Positions 1-14,281 are shown, counted from the stretch's first letter. The stretch is 64,000 nucleotides of DNA from Silene conica (GCA_029255685.2 CM055312.2:79490369-79554368); one strand, 5' to 3'. Translations and numbers: made by a program. The notes: generated by a model from the letters alone, not told the origin.

Positions 1-270
1 GTCTGATCTTGTTTTTTTGATCGGATTTAATTTTAGCTTATATCACTTCACTTTAGTTGTATACTTGCATTTACCGTTTCAGCTGAAAAAACATAGCCAA
101 TTACACGTAAAGATGTGGAAGTACGTACTCCTACATGTTTAAGTTCGAATTTGTTTTTCGTGGTGAAAAATGAGTCATAATAATATTTTGGATGTTGACC
201 CTAAATATAAATATCACATCTTATAGCGTTATAAACTAACAACAGGTTACAGATATAGCGGGGTTATCAG
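1..270. other. AT-rich spacer, no feature seen
   Basis: No open reading frame, terminal repeat or RNA-like structure could be supported here. It is ordinary AT-rich non-coding sequence up to the first hAT-type element. Confidence 0.5.
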
Positions 271-828
271 TAGAGGCCTCAATCATTGACACGACCCGAA
301 AACACAACATCAACCCGATACGAATCAGCGGTTTCGCATCAAGGTGTTTTGACCCGTTACATAATTGGGTCGACACGAACACGACTCGAACTTATATGGG
401 TCGGGTTAGGGTTGGGTCTTGCGATACGAACCCGGCATCAATAACCCATTAATTTAAATGGGTTATGATATATCCATTTAAAAGGGGTATGATCGGCTTA
501 TGTTATTTTGAGTTCGAAATAAGACATGAAGATGATTTATTCTTACGGTAAATTTTAATTTTGAATACATTATATTTATATGGGTTGGACGTATTAAACG
601 GATTTAATGGATCGAAATTCATCTGTTGGATTATTGAAAAAATAAATGGGTTACACAAGTTAGGTTGGATTATTGAAAAAATAAATTGGTTGCATTAGGG
701 TTGATGCATGTAACCCGTTCATCTAATTGGGTCGGGTTAGGGTTGAGGGGCTATGAGCCTATGACCCATTTAAAGGTGACACAAACACGAACCCGAAACG
801 ACCCGACCTGACCATTTTACCAGGTCTA
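271..828. mobile_element. Non-autonomous hAT-type MITE, copy 1
   Basis: A 558-bp non-coding element rich in CGACCCG and GGGTCGGGTTAGGGTTG motifs. It starts TAGAGGCCTCAATC and ends ACCAGGTCTA. The flanks gttatcag (263-270) and tttatcag (829-836) form an 8-bp target duplication with one mismatch, which is the hAT signature. A second copy lies at 3081-3618. No transposase is encoded. Confidence 0.75.
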
Positions 829-1398
829 TTTATCAGGCATGGTTGCCCTTAACAATGGTCATCTTTAGCTTTCAACTAACTACTAGATCGCCCTTTTTTA
901 TTTTTTATTTTATATATTCAGCGCAAAATCAATTTAAATCTTGGTTTTGTCAATGAGGTTAATTGTAAATTATTGTTAACTTCCAAGTTTATGTATGAAT
1001 TTTGATGATATTTGATTAAGTCAGTTATTGGATAAATTAGATAGCATTTGACTTTTAACCAAAAAAAAGATAGCATTTTACTTTTTTTTGCTACGAAATT
1101 TTAGGAAAAAAGTAGCATTTGACTATAGTGAGTGTTGTTATCACTTATCATGGATATATATATCTAATAATGAGACTTGGACTAAGTGATTCAAGTTGAA
1201 CCGTAAACGTGCTAAACATTAATATAGAATATGCATGTTAATTCAAGAATTTGGGTGATTATGATTGTACTCGATATATAAGAGATTACATAAGATTGAT
1301 GAGAATATTCGGGACATATGCTTTGCTATACAATTTTTAAACAAATTAGTAACTACTTGTATCTATTTATTTACTAAGTACTTTATATAAACGTAATT
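829..1398. other. AT-rich spacer, no feature seen
   Basis: No ORF with coding character and no terminal repeats recognised. Short A-rich and TA-rich tracts only. Confidence 0.5.
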
Positions 1399-2151
1399 GC
1401 TAAATCCCGCACGACATTTTACTACATCCAACACAAATTTACAAATTATGTAAATTTTGCCCCTCCCATTTCACCTACACAATAAGGAAATTAAACCTAA
1501 TAAATCCCCTCATTTTTCTCTTCCTTTCTCAACCGACTCTCATCTGCCGCCGTCGTTGTTGGCCACCGAATGTCGTTGTTGGCCACCGAATGATGGCAAG
1601 CCGACAATAATTAACTCAATTCCTTGTTACCTCTTCACTAACCCCATCATCACTTTTCAACACCAATACCTCATTCATCGAAATCACTAATACGCTGCCG
1701 CCTTTCATAAAACTGTAACGACGATATTGTGTGCTGAATGGCTGAAGTCAACTCCATCTCCTTTGGCAATGGGACGGACGATGTACTTCCGTTAACGACA
1801 TTGATTTTGAGCAACGTCCCTCTAATTTTGATCTAAAATTATGATTTTAGTAAATTTTTGGTTTTATTAAATATTTAAATGAATTTGAGTTGGTTAAATA
1901 ATTTGGTTTCATATTAATTTGAAGTGTTGTATTGCTAATTGCTAATTGCTAATTGTTAATTTGCTATGTACACTGTCCCCGTCGTTTGACTCAGTGGAGG
2001 GAACTGGGAGAGAGTTGGGATAGGAGAGAGAAAACAAAGCAAGGAATTGGGGTTAATTTTTTTTTCCATTGGTTGTGAAAGTAGAAGGGGTAAAATTGAA
2101 ATAAATGGAAATTTTGTGTAGGATTAAGAAAAATGATGTGCGGGATTTAGC
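1399..2151. mobile_element. TIR element (about 0.75 kb), family unassigned
   Basis: The ends are inverted copies of each other over about 60 bp. The left end is GCTAAATCCCGCACGACATT; the right end, read in reverse, is GCTAAATCCCGCACATCATT. Similarity continues into a CACAAATTT / CACAAAATTT stretch and a run of CCCC. No target duplication is clear, so the superfamily is open (Mutator-like is possible). The interior has only short reading frames without recognisable domains. Confidence 0.6.
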
Positions 2152-2194
2152 ACATCCCTATATAAAAGGTGAGTCACTCAAAAGTCGTTTGATG

Positions 2195-2918
2195 GGATGT
2201 ACTTTTTCACTTACGAATTTTACTCTTTCACATACGCTTTTTACAAATTTACCTTTCTCATTTTTTTCCTTAATATTGATTTTCATTGACCTCCTTTCCT
2301 TTCACCTCCCATCGACTGGAAAAATAGTTCCAATGATGCATAAAGCTTGGTCTATCAACTCTCTTTATCCGCTTGGAACTTGCCTACTTCTTTGTTCATC
2401 TTGTTTTGCAGCACGCACGATGAAGCCTTTTGCCCCTTTTGATTCGAAGGACATTTGGTATTGGGAAACCTGATAATGGAACTAATTTGCATTATTTTAT
2501 ATTGTTTTGTGCACTTTAATTTGATCAATGTATTACGTAATTATGTCTTCGAATTGCACAATCTTCTTAGTGGTAATTTTAGGCGTTCATTATAATGTTA
2601 AATTCATATTGAATCAATTGACTAGTTGTATCATGAACCCTAATTAAGATTAATTGATATACAATAAAATTTATCAATTTCAACAAACCGTAATAATTTC
2701 AACAATAAAAATTAATAATTGAAAAACAACTAATTTTCTTCACTAATTGGAAAATTATGACCCAATGTTCAAACATTTAGAGCAAGTTGATTTGATTTTC
2801 TTGGAAAAATATGTATAGGAGTTAACTCTTTAAGTTTAGGAATAAGGGTATGTTATGGAAAATTAATGAAAAAATGTATGTGAAAGAGTAAAATCCGTAT
2901 GTGAAAGAGTAATTCCGT
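2195..2918. mobile_element. TIR element with CTCTTTCACATACG ends
   Basis: The left end carries TTACTCTTTCACATACG (about 2221-2237). The right end carries two inverse copies of the same motif (about 2870-2915). A related single end occurs at 21067-21210. The interior is non-coding; the 122-codon frame crossing the left end (2105-2473) shows no domain and starts outside the element, so I do not call a gene. Confidence 0.5.
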
Positions 2919-3029
2919 TAAATAATATATAAAGTTAAATCTTTTTATTATTAAAACAAGATCATTTAAAACATTTTGGTGAACTCCTCATCAATACAAA
3001 TGACCCACTAATTTTTTAATTTTATTTAA

Positions 3030-3780
3030 TTAAACACAAATTCTCATTTGCGACGACAATATTCGTCGCAAACTTTTGACTAGAGGTGACAATCATTGAC
3101 ACCACCCGAAAACACGACACGAACCTGACACGAAATTAGCGGGTTCAGGTCAAGGTGTTTCAACCCGTTTATGTAATTGGGTTGACACGAACACGACTCG
3201 AACTTATATGGGTCGGGTTAGGGTTGGGCCTTGCGACACGAACATGACACGAATAACCCAATAATTTAAATAGGTTATGATATATCCATCTAAATGGGTA
3301 TAATCGGGTTATGTTATTTTGAATTTGAAATAAGACATGAAAATTGTTTATTCTTGCTGTAAATTTTAATTTTGAATGCATTATATTTATATGGTTTGGA
3401 TGGGTGAAACAGGTTTAATGGGCTGAAATTGATCTTTTAAAACTTAAATGGGTTACACAAGTCGGGTTGGGTTATTGAAAAAATAAATGAGTTGGGTTAG
3501 GGTTGATGCATGCAACCCGTTTATCTAATTGGGTCGGGTTAGGGTTGAGGAGATCATGACCCATTTAATGGTGACACGAACACGAACCCGATACGACCCG
3601 ATCTGCTTGCCAGGTCAACTTTTGACGGGTAAAATAAAATCCATTTGAGAAGATAAAAACAAACCATATGTGGTTTTCTATGCACTTTTATTTTTGTCTC
3701 ATCTAAAACAGTGGGTGTACTTGACCCATCGCAAATTTGTGACGGATATACCCATTACAAGAGAGGTTTATTGTTAATGA
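3030..3780. mobile_element. Remnant of a small palindromic MITE, split by a hAT element
   Basis: Before the hAT insertion there is a TTTGCGACGACAATATTCGT motif; after it come GACGGGTAAAAT and CGCAAATTTGTGACGGATAT. These pieces resemble the palindromic GACGG-type MITE seen at 19712-19885 and 45285-45470. Ends are approximate. Confidence 0.4.
3081..3618. mobile_element. Non-autonomous hAT-type MITE, copy 2
   Basis: A 538-bp relative of the element at 271-828, with the same order of GGGTCGGGTTAGGGTTG motifs. It begins TAGAGGTGACAATC and ends GCCAGGTCAA. It is flanked by a perfect 8-bp duplication, cttttgac, at 3073-3080 and 3619-3626. No coding capacity. Confidence 0.8.
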
Positions 3781-3924
3781 AAGTACACTTTTTAAAATAT
3801 GAGTAATATTTATAAAATGTATACTGAATTATTTTTTTCCCAATTTTACAAAAAAATTATGTGAAAATTAATTCGAAACAATTTTACAATTTTACAAATT
3901 ACGCTTTTTTTAAGGATTTTTTAA

Positions 3925-3926
<2 letters not shown>

Positions 3927-4019
<93 letters not shown>
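3927..4019. repeat. (TA)n microsatellite 1
   Basis: About 93 bp of uninterrupted alternating TA. It directly abuts the left terminal repeat of the TIR element that begins at about 4020. Confidence 0.97.

Positions 4020-6369
<2,350 letters not shown>

Positions 6370-6440
<71 letters not shown>
6370..6440. repeat. (TA)n microsatellite 3
   Basis: About 71 bp of TA repeat. It separates the right end of element B from a solitary element-A-type end at 6441. Confidence 0.97.
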
Positions 6441-6443
<3 letters not shown>

Positions 6444-6510
6444 GCAAGATCCGGTGAGAACGATCATTCGGTGCATACGGTGAGAACGACTCCCACCCCT
6501 TAGATAAAAG
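6441..6510 (+). mobile_element. Solitary left end of an element-A-type transposon
   Basis: Contains CCGGTGAGAACGATCATTCG and CATACGGTGAGAACGA, close to the terminal repeat of element A, and abuts (TA)n on its left. No matching right end was found before the next element, so the copy is truncated or rearranged. Confidence 0.6.
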
Positions 6511-6990
6511 TGAAATCAATGATTTATATTAAATCTAAAAAATTAACTAATAAAACTTCAGCCCCTGCTTCCATATTCTTTTGTTTACGGTTCGGGGATA
6601 GCTGGAGCGGCTTCTTCCGAGTCCTGTTATGCAAAAGACGTTAAAGTGTTAAAATGAGTACGCTTTTCTAAGAACTCAAAATTGAATACTCCTCCACTCC
6701 TACTTTATTTACTAATTAAGAGTTACCTAACTAGACTAGAGCTGGGGGGGGGGGGGGTGTGGGTAAATGAGGGAAGCATTCAACCGGGGGATTCACAAGC
6801 TGGGCTAAAGAAATAAAGGACTAAGCCTCTTTTTCTACTCATCCGCAAATCGCACTAGTGTTTTGTTAATTTATGAATAAGAAACTTGTCCACTAAGTTT
6901 ACAATTGCCGAGTGCAAAGGTTAGTATGTTGGTTACCTAGCTAGACTAAAAATGTAATTATTTCGTAAAAAATTGTATATAGGGAAACTA
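6511..6990. other. Spacer with a G-run, no gene seen
   Basis: No coding or repeat structure apart from a run of about 13 G around 6745-6758. It may be the interior of the truncated element that starts at 6441. Confidence 0.4.
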
Positions 6991-7558
6991 TATACAATTG
7001 AGATCGTATGAGAACCACCAATATAATGACTAATGAGAACCATGAGAACTCTACCTTACGCACTTTTTTAAAAAAAATTAATGACATATTTGAATTCGGC
7101 ATGGAATTTTATGGTTAGAAAACATATTTCTTGGTCTAGAAAATATATATTAGTGACGGAAATGAAGGTGAGATACGTTTTATTAATTTTCATGCACTTA
7201 CTACCGATTCTTACGCATCTATCATTTTTCATGCACCTAGAACTCGTTTTAATGCATGTAAAGCCTATTATTTCATGCACCTACTAATTATTTTCATGCA
7301 TGTAAAAAAGTTTCATGCACATAGTGGTTGTTTTCGTGCATTTATAACCGTTTTAGTATGTCTAATTTTATTTTGGTACACTAAGTATATATTTTGTTAA
7401 TAAAATCAAATTTTTTTGTTTAATGATACTAAAATGTGTATTTGAATAAGTTAAACTAATGCTAAATGATCTATCGAAACTTTCGAAGCGAGATTTGGTG
7501 GAGATTTAGTGAGGGTTCTCATGGTTCTCATTATAAGGGTGGTTCTCACCGGATCCCG

Positions 7559-7562
<4 letters not shown>
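6991..7562. mobile_element. TIR element B, copy 2
   Basis: Closely similar to the copy at 5811-6369 over its whole length, including the internal TTTCATGCACCTA-type minisatellite and the right-end GGTTCTCATGGTTCTCATTA. On the left it does not abut (TA)n but follows a short palindromic TATAGGGAAACTATATACAA stretch. On the right it abuts (TA)n. Confidence 0.72.

Positions 7563-7635
<73 letters not shown>
7563..7635. repeat. (TA)n microsatellite 4
   Basis: About 73 bp of TA repeat directly after the right end of element B copy 2. Confidence 0.97.
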
Positions 7636-7642
<7 letters not shown>

Positions 7643-7692
7643 CTGCTTCTTATATTTCTTCGTTCCCACGTTTACCCAAATTAATAAGAAAA

Positions 7693-7835
7693 CTAGTTTT
7701 CTTGCCCATGTGTTGCACGGTTACTAAAACAATATTTGATAAATTTCACGATAAAATGGGACATAGTATATATATTATGTGTAAGATTTTATATGTGCCG
7801 CATGACCAACAAATAATTCCAGTCAAAAACCTTCC
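7693..7835 (-). mobile_element. Helitron 3' end, truncated
   Basis: On the minus strand this ends in a short hairpin around CCGTGCAACAC followed by an A-rich stretch and CTAG, with the required T beyond. It is similar over about 140 bp to the inverse of 53610-53753. Similarity stops near 7835, where the LINE leader appears to start, so I infer the LINE inserted here or the Helitron is cut off. Confidence 0.6.
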
Positions 7836-7935
7836 TAGTTATGGTCAAAGTCTCTCTAGAGTTTCCAGTCTAAGTTTTTCTTGGCTTTTCCCCCGTAGAT
7901 TAGGGTTTCGTCACGGTGCTCCGTGAGGGTGTTAA

Positions 7936-10900
7936 CACTACAAAAAAAAATGTCAGGTTTGTGACGTATTATTTGCGACGGACAGAAATTCCGTCGCAAA
8001 TATTGGTTTGGGACGGAAATATAATTTGCGACGGATTTTGACACGGATCCAAAATTCCCCAACCCGCGAAGTGAAAGTCAAATGGCAGGAAAGTTTGCGA
8101 CGGAAAATCCGTCACAAATATTGACCCTTGCGACGGAAATTCCGTCGCAAAGGATTGACCATCCTTGACCAAAATTTGGTCAAGGGTCAAAGTCTGACCA
8201 GATTTGCGACGGAATTTCCGTCGCAAGGGTCAATATTTGCGACGGATTTTCCGTCGCAAATCTGGTCAGACTTTGACTTTGGTCAAGATTTGCGACGGAA
8301 TTCCGTTGCAAAATTCCGTCCCAAATTTTTTTTATACAGCCCCCGTGGGGTTCATTTTCCCCAAATCAATTTACAACCTAAAACCTAAATTGCGATTTGC
8401 GACGACAAGAACCACCCCCCCTTAAGTTGCTCCACCACCCCACCACCCCCCAACGCCGCCGGCCACCTCACCGCCGCCCTCACCGGAGCCCTCCCTCCTT
8501 CTCCTTCCTTCCTCCTCCTTCCTCTCCTTCTCCTTTCTTCTCCCTGCCACCTCACCACCGCCACCTTGCCGCCGCCACTTCCTTCTTCCTTCTCCTTCCT
8601 CTCATTTCTCCTTATGTATGTATACTAACTTTCTTTTTTTATATACCGTCTTAATTAGTTATGTTTAATTCCTTCGCAAAATTCCGTCGCAAATTCCGTA
8701 TTATTGTTGTTTATTGTTATTAACAATAGTTAGTTTAGTTTAATTAGTTAATGGTTATTTGATTAGTTTAGTTAATATTGTTAGGTAATTAGTAATATTA
8801 GGTTAGTAGGTAATTTCGTCGCAAATCCGTCGCATATTGTTGTTAGGTAATTAGTAATATTAGAGATAAGAACCCCAGACCAATATATTAAAGTGTTTTT
8901 TTTTGCAGGTTCGTGTTGGTGTTGGTATTAATATTGTTAGTTGTTGTTTTTGTTGTTGTTGTTAGTTGTTAGTTGATGTTGTTAATTAGTTGTTAATTAG
9001 CTAGATAGTTGTTGTTAACTAGTTGTTGTTGTTATGTAGTTGTTGTTAACTAGTTGTTGTTGTTAATTGTGTAAAGCATTTCTTCCTAACTGTTGCTATA
9101 TTAGTTTGATAATATGCGGGGCGGAAGACGACGAGGTAATGGTAGTCGTCAGCCTGAGGGACGAGCGGGAGCTAGTGACGAGGACGAGTTTGTTCCTCCT
9201 CAACCTCAGCCTCAGCCGCCTACACGTCGACTACACCTCGATCCTACTGATTATGATGGCGGCATGTGGTAAGTATCTCATTTGTTTACTAATTGATCGT
9301 ATATATATTGAATATAATTTGATTACTTATTGACTATTTTATTTTCAAATTCAACTCTTTTCCAGGTTCAGTCACAAAGAAGTTTCTGATCTTATTACCT
9401 TGACCATTACCTGTAACTACAAGGAATTTGCGCCGAACTGGTCACATGCGTCGGATGCGATGAAGAAGGAATGGTGGGATTGGTTTGAGGTATTTATTAA
9501 CTATCACCTATTTCTGTTTCATTATTTATTACCTATTTTCGTTTCATTATTTTCTAACTATATTATTTTTTTGAAACAACAAATGTTACCTTTCATCCTC
9601 GCGACAGAGATGCGGTTAAGACGGCTTGGACTAGCATCATGAAAGAACGCCTACACAGAAAGGTCCACGCGGCTTCCAAGAAAAGTGCGGAGGAAAGGCC
9701 ATCTTGGATACCGGCGGATATATTCCAAAAGATTCTGGATAGAAAGAATGATCCAAAGTTTAAGGACACATTCGAAAAAAACATCGCCAATAGGATGTCT
9801 GGAAGTACCGAAATAGGCAAGGCCTTAGGTACTCATATTATGGGTCGTAGAAACACCCTCCAGATTATGGATGAAATGGTAATTTCATAGTTTTTACTTC
9901 ACTTTTTCTCGATTTGAGTAATTTTTTAACAATTGGCAAACTTTGACAATCTTGAGTGTTTTTTTTAACAAGTGTCGTTCGATTTAAATTGTAGGCTGGA
10001 GAAGATGGGAGGGATGTACCATCCGCCTTGGTTTTGCTGAAGAAGACCAAGAAGCATGCCAAGAAGGGATGACTTTCAACGAAATAGAAAGAACTCTTTG
10101 TAAGTTACCACAAACTTTTCTTTATGTTTTAGTAATTTGCTTTAGTAATTAATTAACGTATACTAATCAAACTTTGTTTTTGTTTTGTAGGGAAATGTTT
10201 TTTTAAGGAAGAGTAAAATGATAAGTGAAGGGATACCGGAGGAGCAGATCGACGATAACGAGATTTACTTTGAAGAACATGGCGGCTTTAACAAGAAAGG
10301 GCAGATACTTGGTATGAGAAATGCAGCACCAGTTCTTTACGAACGTCGCCGTCACTCAAGTGTTGGGAACCCATCGTACACCCCAGGTTAGTATTTTGTG
10401 GTATATTAAAGATTAAGACTAACCAATTATTTTAACGTTTACTGAATGAATATAATAACATGCTTGACTATTAATTGCAGGTATCGTCAGCAGAGTCTTT
10501 CAAGAGAATGCTCAGCTAAGGGAACGTGAACTCGAGACATCTCAAAGGCTTAAGGCAATTGAAGAGTTCTTAAGTCAACGGGGGGAGTTCTCTACTCAAA
10601 GCTGCAACCCGCGAGGCTTTTCTCAGCCAAGACGTGACTTTGATGATGACGGCGGTGACAATGCTAGGTCGGCCAACCATTTCATCACCCCACAGACCAC
10701 TGACACCGCCGTTAGATAGGTTTTATTAGGTTGGTTAGTTGGTCGAACTAGGATTATGTTTAGTTTTATTTTTAAGTTGAATGAACGTATGTAAAACCTT
10801 AATTTTAGTTATGAAAAGACCTCTTAAAAACCTTGTCTCTGACAAGTTCTTTGTTGCTGGGTTGTTTTGGCTGAAATATGCAGGTTTGGAGAGCTTACAA

Positions 10901-11451
10901 ATGAGTAAAATCAGCCATTTAACTGAAATGGGGAGCAGAAAAAACAGCTGAAACCGGAAAAACCTACAGGAATTTGCGACGGATATGTCCTGATTTGCGA
11001 CGAAACTTCTGTCGCAAAGGTTGACTGACCTTGACCAAAGTGGCAAAGTCAGTCAACTTTTGCGACGAAATTTTCGTCGCAAACTCCTCTTCTGCGACGG
11101 AAATTCCATCGCAAAAGTTGACTAGCTTTGCCACTTTGGTCAAGGTCAGTCAACCTTTGCGACGGAAATTCCGTCGTCGCAAAAGTTGACTGACTTTGAA
11201 ATTCCGTCGTCGCAAAAGTTGACTGACCTTGACCGGAGGGTCAAAGTCAGTCAAGGCTTGCGACGGAAATTCCGTCGCAAACTTTGACCATTTCGTCGCT
11301 AATATTTGCCACGGACAATTCCGTCCCTAAATTTCAATTTGCGACAAAAATAAGCGACAGGCGATGTCCGTCGCAAATGAGTCTTTTGCGACGGATTTCG
11401 CATTGTTTGCGACGGAACTGTCCGTCACAAATGCAGCAATGTTTTGTAGTG
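7936..11451 (+). mobile_element. CACTA (En/Spm) element, 3.5 kb, non-autonomous
   Basis: Starts CACTACAAAAAAA and ends TTTTGTAGTG, with the 3-bp duplication TAA at 7933-7935 and 11452-11454. Both subterminal regions (about 7965-8330 and 10970-11430) are filled with the palindrome TTTGCGACGG / CCGTCGCAAA in both orientations, the usual layout for transposase-binding sites of CACTA elements. It carries one spliced accessory gene (9114-10719). The main TNP2-type transposase was not found, so it should depend on another copy. It interrupts the leader of a LINE. Confidence 0.9.
9114..10719 (+). CDS. CACTA accessory transposase-like protein (Ptta/En/Spm, Transposase_24-like), spliced, probably broken
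   Basis: I read about six exons: 9114-9268, 9366-9489, about 9582-9878, 9995-about 10100, about 10190-10385 and about 10481-10719 (TAG). The first exon starts MRGGRRRGN and is rich in Gln-Pro. The middle reads WWDWFE and then TAWTSIMKERLHRKVHAASK, followed by GTHIMGRRN. This resembles the plant En/Spm accessory transposase family, which is thought to assist DNA binding. The C-terminal exon has a Glu/Arg-rich, probably coiled-coil stretch (RERELETSQRLKAIEEF). Two problems are visible. No proper AG acceptor precedes the third exon, and the fourth exon meets TGA after KKHAKKG unless the frame shifts. I think this copy no longer makes the full protein. The family call is from pattern memory. Confidence 0.55.
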
Positions 11452-11504
11452 TAACTTTTGTGGTTAGGGTTTTTCTCTGGGGTGTTTGGAGTTTTTGTTG
11501 TGTC

Positions 11505-12410
11505 ATGGCTGATGAACGAGCGCCTAGACAAAGGGAGGGGAAGGGTACTACCCAAGAGGAGGGCTCCTTTGTGTGGGATGTGGGAGACGCATCAGAGCAG
11601 AACGAGGAATGCTATAGAAGAGAAGGCGGCTGTGGAATCGATGTCAAAATTATGGAGTACGAAAAGTGGGGTTGTGGGAAAATTACTCGATGCAAAGGAA
11701 AAAACTTTCACGTTCAAATTTCGGGATGAGAGGGATAAGATGAAGATTCTTGATGGCCAGCCGTGACACTTTGAAAAGTTCATCTGGTGCTTCAGTGAAC
11801 CAAATATTGATGGTCGGATGACTGATGTTGCGCTTCACTTTGTCCCATTATGGATTAGGGTTTACAATTTGCCCATTAAAGAAAGGGGTAACAAGGAGAA
11901 TTTACGAAGACTACTAGGGAGTTTTATCGTTGCTGATGAATAAAACACCTTTCCCGGAGATGGAGAGGGCTGTCCGGTTGAGGATTATGCAAGATGTTCA
12001 AATACCGCTTAAACCTATTGTTCGTATAGGGCTCCCAAAGGGTAAGATGGAGGAATTTTGTCTGAAGTACGAAAGGACCCATGTTTTGTTATGGGTGTGG
12101 GGTATTAGGACATGGGGAAAAAGATTGTGAGGAGGGGCCTTTGATGAAGGTGAACTACGATACGATGATTCGATTAGGGCATCGCCGTGGAAAGCTTTGA
12201 AAGCTATGGCCCCTACTAAATCAGATAGGGCACGGCCCCTGGCTCGCGAGTTCGAAGAAGCTGCTAACTCGACTGAGGCGGAGGCCTTGGCTGCTATGAT
12301 TGTAAAACTGCAACAAGTTACCATCAATCCTTCAAGTAAGTTGACTCCACAAACTGATACTATTGACGTTGTTAAATCTGTATCTACTAATGTTGCTGTT
12401 GAGAGGTAGA
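11505..12410 (+). pseudogene. LINE ORF1 (DUF4283-type nucleic-acid-binding protein), broken
   Basis: Begins with ATG at 11505 (MADERAPRQ). The frame shifts within the first 100 codons to one reading KLLDAKEKTFTFKFRDERD, which meets TGA at about 11764 and another stop near 11940. Downstream text reads ALHFVPLWIRVYNLPIKE, typical of the DUF4283 region of plant L1 ORF1 proteins, which bind the element RNA. At least three disruptions are visible. No intact zinc knuckle was seen. The CACTA insertion sits just upstream, in the leader. Confidence 0.65.
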
Positions 12411-12777
12411 ATCTTGACAATTGTGAGGGGGCGAGGGGTATGGAGGGGATTGATACGGATGAGGGGGAGTGTTAGGGGGTTTTTACCGGTTATGTGGCAC
12501 CGGTAGGGTCTTTCATGCGAGACGTTGGGGATGAGAGTGTGTGTGACGGGGTACATTCCAATGTATTGGAAATAGGTACCAGGAAGTGGAAGAGGTTGAA
12601 TACGGATAGGAGGGAGACGGGTATGGAGAATGTTGTACTTACCCAACATGAGAAACGAGCCAGGGACGACCTTAATGAAGAGGGGGAGGAGGCGGTTTGG
12701 TCAAAGAAACTAAAATCAAGCAGGGGTGCCTTTGTACCTGAGGCGGCGGTTGAGGGCGCTTAACCCCGCCAGGCCCA

Positions 12778-14281
12778 ATGAAAATTTTGAGGCTTAACTG
12801 CAGAGGGCTGGGCAACCCTGATGCAGTAGGCGGTCTCCGTAACTTATTACGGAGGGAGGCCCCCGACTTGGTGTTTTTATGCGAAACTAAGCTAAGTTGG
12901 TGTGAACTGAGACGGGTGCGGTGCTGTATGACTGACTATGAGGGGATGGAAGTGGATAGCGTGGGACGATTGGGAGGCCTAGCCTTCATGTGGAGGAAAG
13001 GGCTGGATTGTAAGTTTCGAGCAGCATCGGTCGATTTCATGGACTTCGAAATTGGCAGGGGTGGTGATGTGTGGCGTATAACGGGCTTTTATGGATGGTC
13101 GTCGGTGGGTGATCGACATCTTTCATGGGACCTTTTACGCGAGCTTGGAGAGGAGAACGGTCATTTGTCGTGGTTATGCTTGGGGGACTTTAACGAGATC
13201 CTTTTGCTACAGAGATGAAGGGTGGAAGTAGACCTCAATGGTAGATGAACAACTTTAGGGAAGTTGTGGATGACTGTGGACTTCGCGACATGGAGTTTGA
13301 AGGTTATGATTTTACGTATGACAATGGGCAAGAGGATGGGGATAATCGACAGTCTCGAATTGATCGAGCAATGGGTAATGATAAATGGTTCGATTTGTTC
13401 CCAAGAGCTCGGTTATTTCATATGGACAGAGAGTGGTCTGACCACTCGCCTATCATAGTGAGGTTGGAACCGGTTGTAATACCAATTATGGGTTGGCGAG
13501 AACGGGTGTGACGAAGCGATTCGGAGAGCATGGGACAATGGCTGTGGTGATTTGATGGTTTCGCTTACTGACTGTGCGAAAGAATTGCAGGAATAGAAGG
13601 GGGTCACTATAGGGAAGATATTAAAGGACATTCATTCTAAATGCAGAAAACTGAAAATTCTTAATGAAGGGAGTAGATCGAAGAGTAGGGTGCGGGAGAG
13701 GAAACAACTTGTTAAGGAGATTGCGGACTTGCTTCGACAAGAGGAAGTGTATTGGAAACAGCGATTAAGGGCTCTATGGCTCACGGAAGGTGATAAAAAT
13801 ACTAAGTTTTTACCTAAAAGGCGGATACACGGCAGAAAACGAATTACATTGCTAAACTCGTTGATGAGAATGATGGGGAACATGTTGATACAAACGCAAA
13901 GCTGAGGGTGACCCAAAACTATTTTGAACGGCTATTCTGTTCCAATGGCACACGGGTAGAGGAGAGTTTGTTGGACGCGGTGGAGAATTGAGTAACGACA
14001 GCCATGAACGATAGGCTTCGGGCTACCTATACGGAGGATGAAGTGATTACTGCGCTCAACCAGATGCACCCTCTAAAATCGTCAGTCCCTGATGGTATGA
14101 ATGCTTTATTTTATCAAACTTATTGGCACATCGTGGGCCCGGTAGTTTTGCAGACGGTGCTAAATATATTGCGGGGAAGCTCTTTTCCTCCTGAATTTAA
14201 TACGACTCAGATTGTTCTAATTCCAAAGAAGAAAGCTCCGGATAAGATGGTCGACTTCCGACCGATTAGTCTGTGTAACAT
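12778..14281 (+). pseudogene. LINE ORF2: endonuclease and N-terminal reverse transcriptase, broken and truncated
   Basis: Starts MKILRLNCRGLGNPDAVGGL, the hallmark N-terminus of the plant L1 apurinic-like endonuclease. Endonuclease motifs follow in order: ETKLSW, GFYGW, LGDFNEIL, and SDHSPIIV. Stops at about 13216 and 13242, at 13509 and again beyond split the frame. The linker region reads LRALWLTEGDKNTKF, and the reverse transcriptase begins with DEVITALNQMHPLKS. It ends at FRPISLCN, before the catalytic FADD motif. The coding potential is lost. Confidence 0.8.

Larger units (their letters stand above)
7836..14281 (+). mobile_element. L1-type LINE, decayed, split by a CACTA element, 3' end missing
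   Basis: A 5' leader (about 7836-7935, resuming at 11455) leads into a broken ORF1 (11505-about 12410) and a broken ORF2 (12778-14281). ORF2 stops in the N-terminal reverse transcriptase, after the motif FRPISLCN, where an unrelated sequence begins. The 5' boundary is inferred from the end of Helitron similarity. No 3' tail or target duplication was found. The insertion order is Helitron, then LINE, then CACTA. Confidence 0.65.

Noticed and set aside
2105-2473. 122-codon plus-strand frame
   Set aside because: It crosses from one TIR element into the next, has no recognisable domain and no splice or leader context.
8128-8654. Arg/Pro-rich frames near the left CACTA end
   Set aside because: They translate the subterminal TTTGCGACGG palindromes and a C-rich leader; equally open on both strands, no domain.
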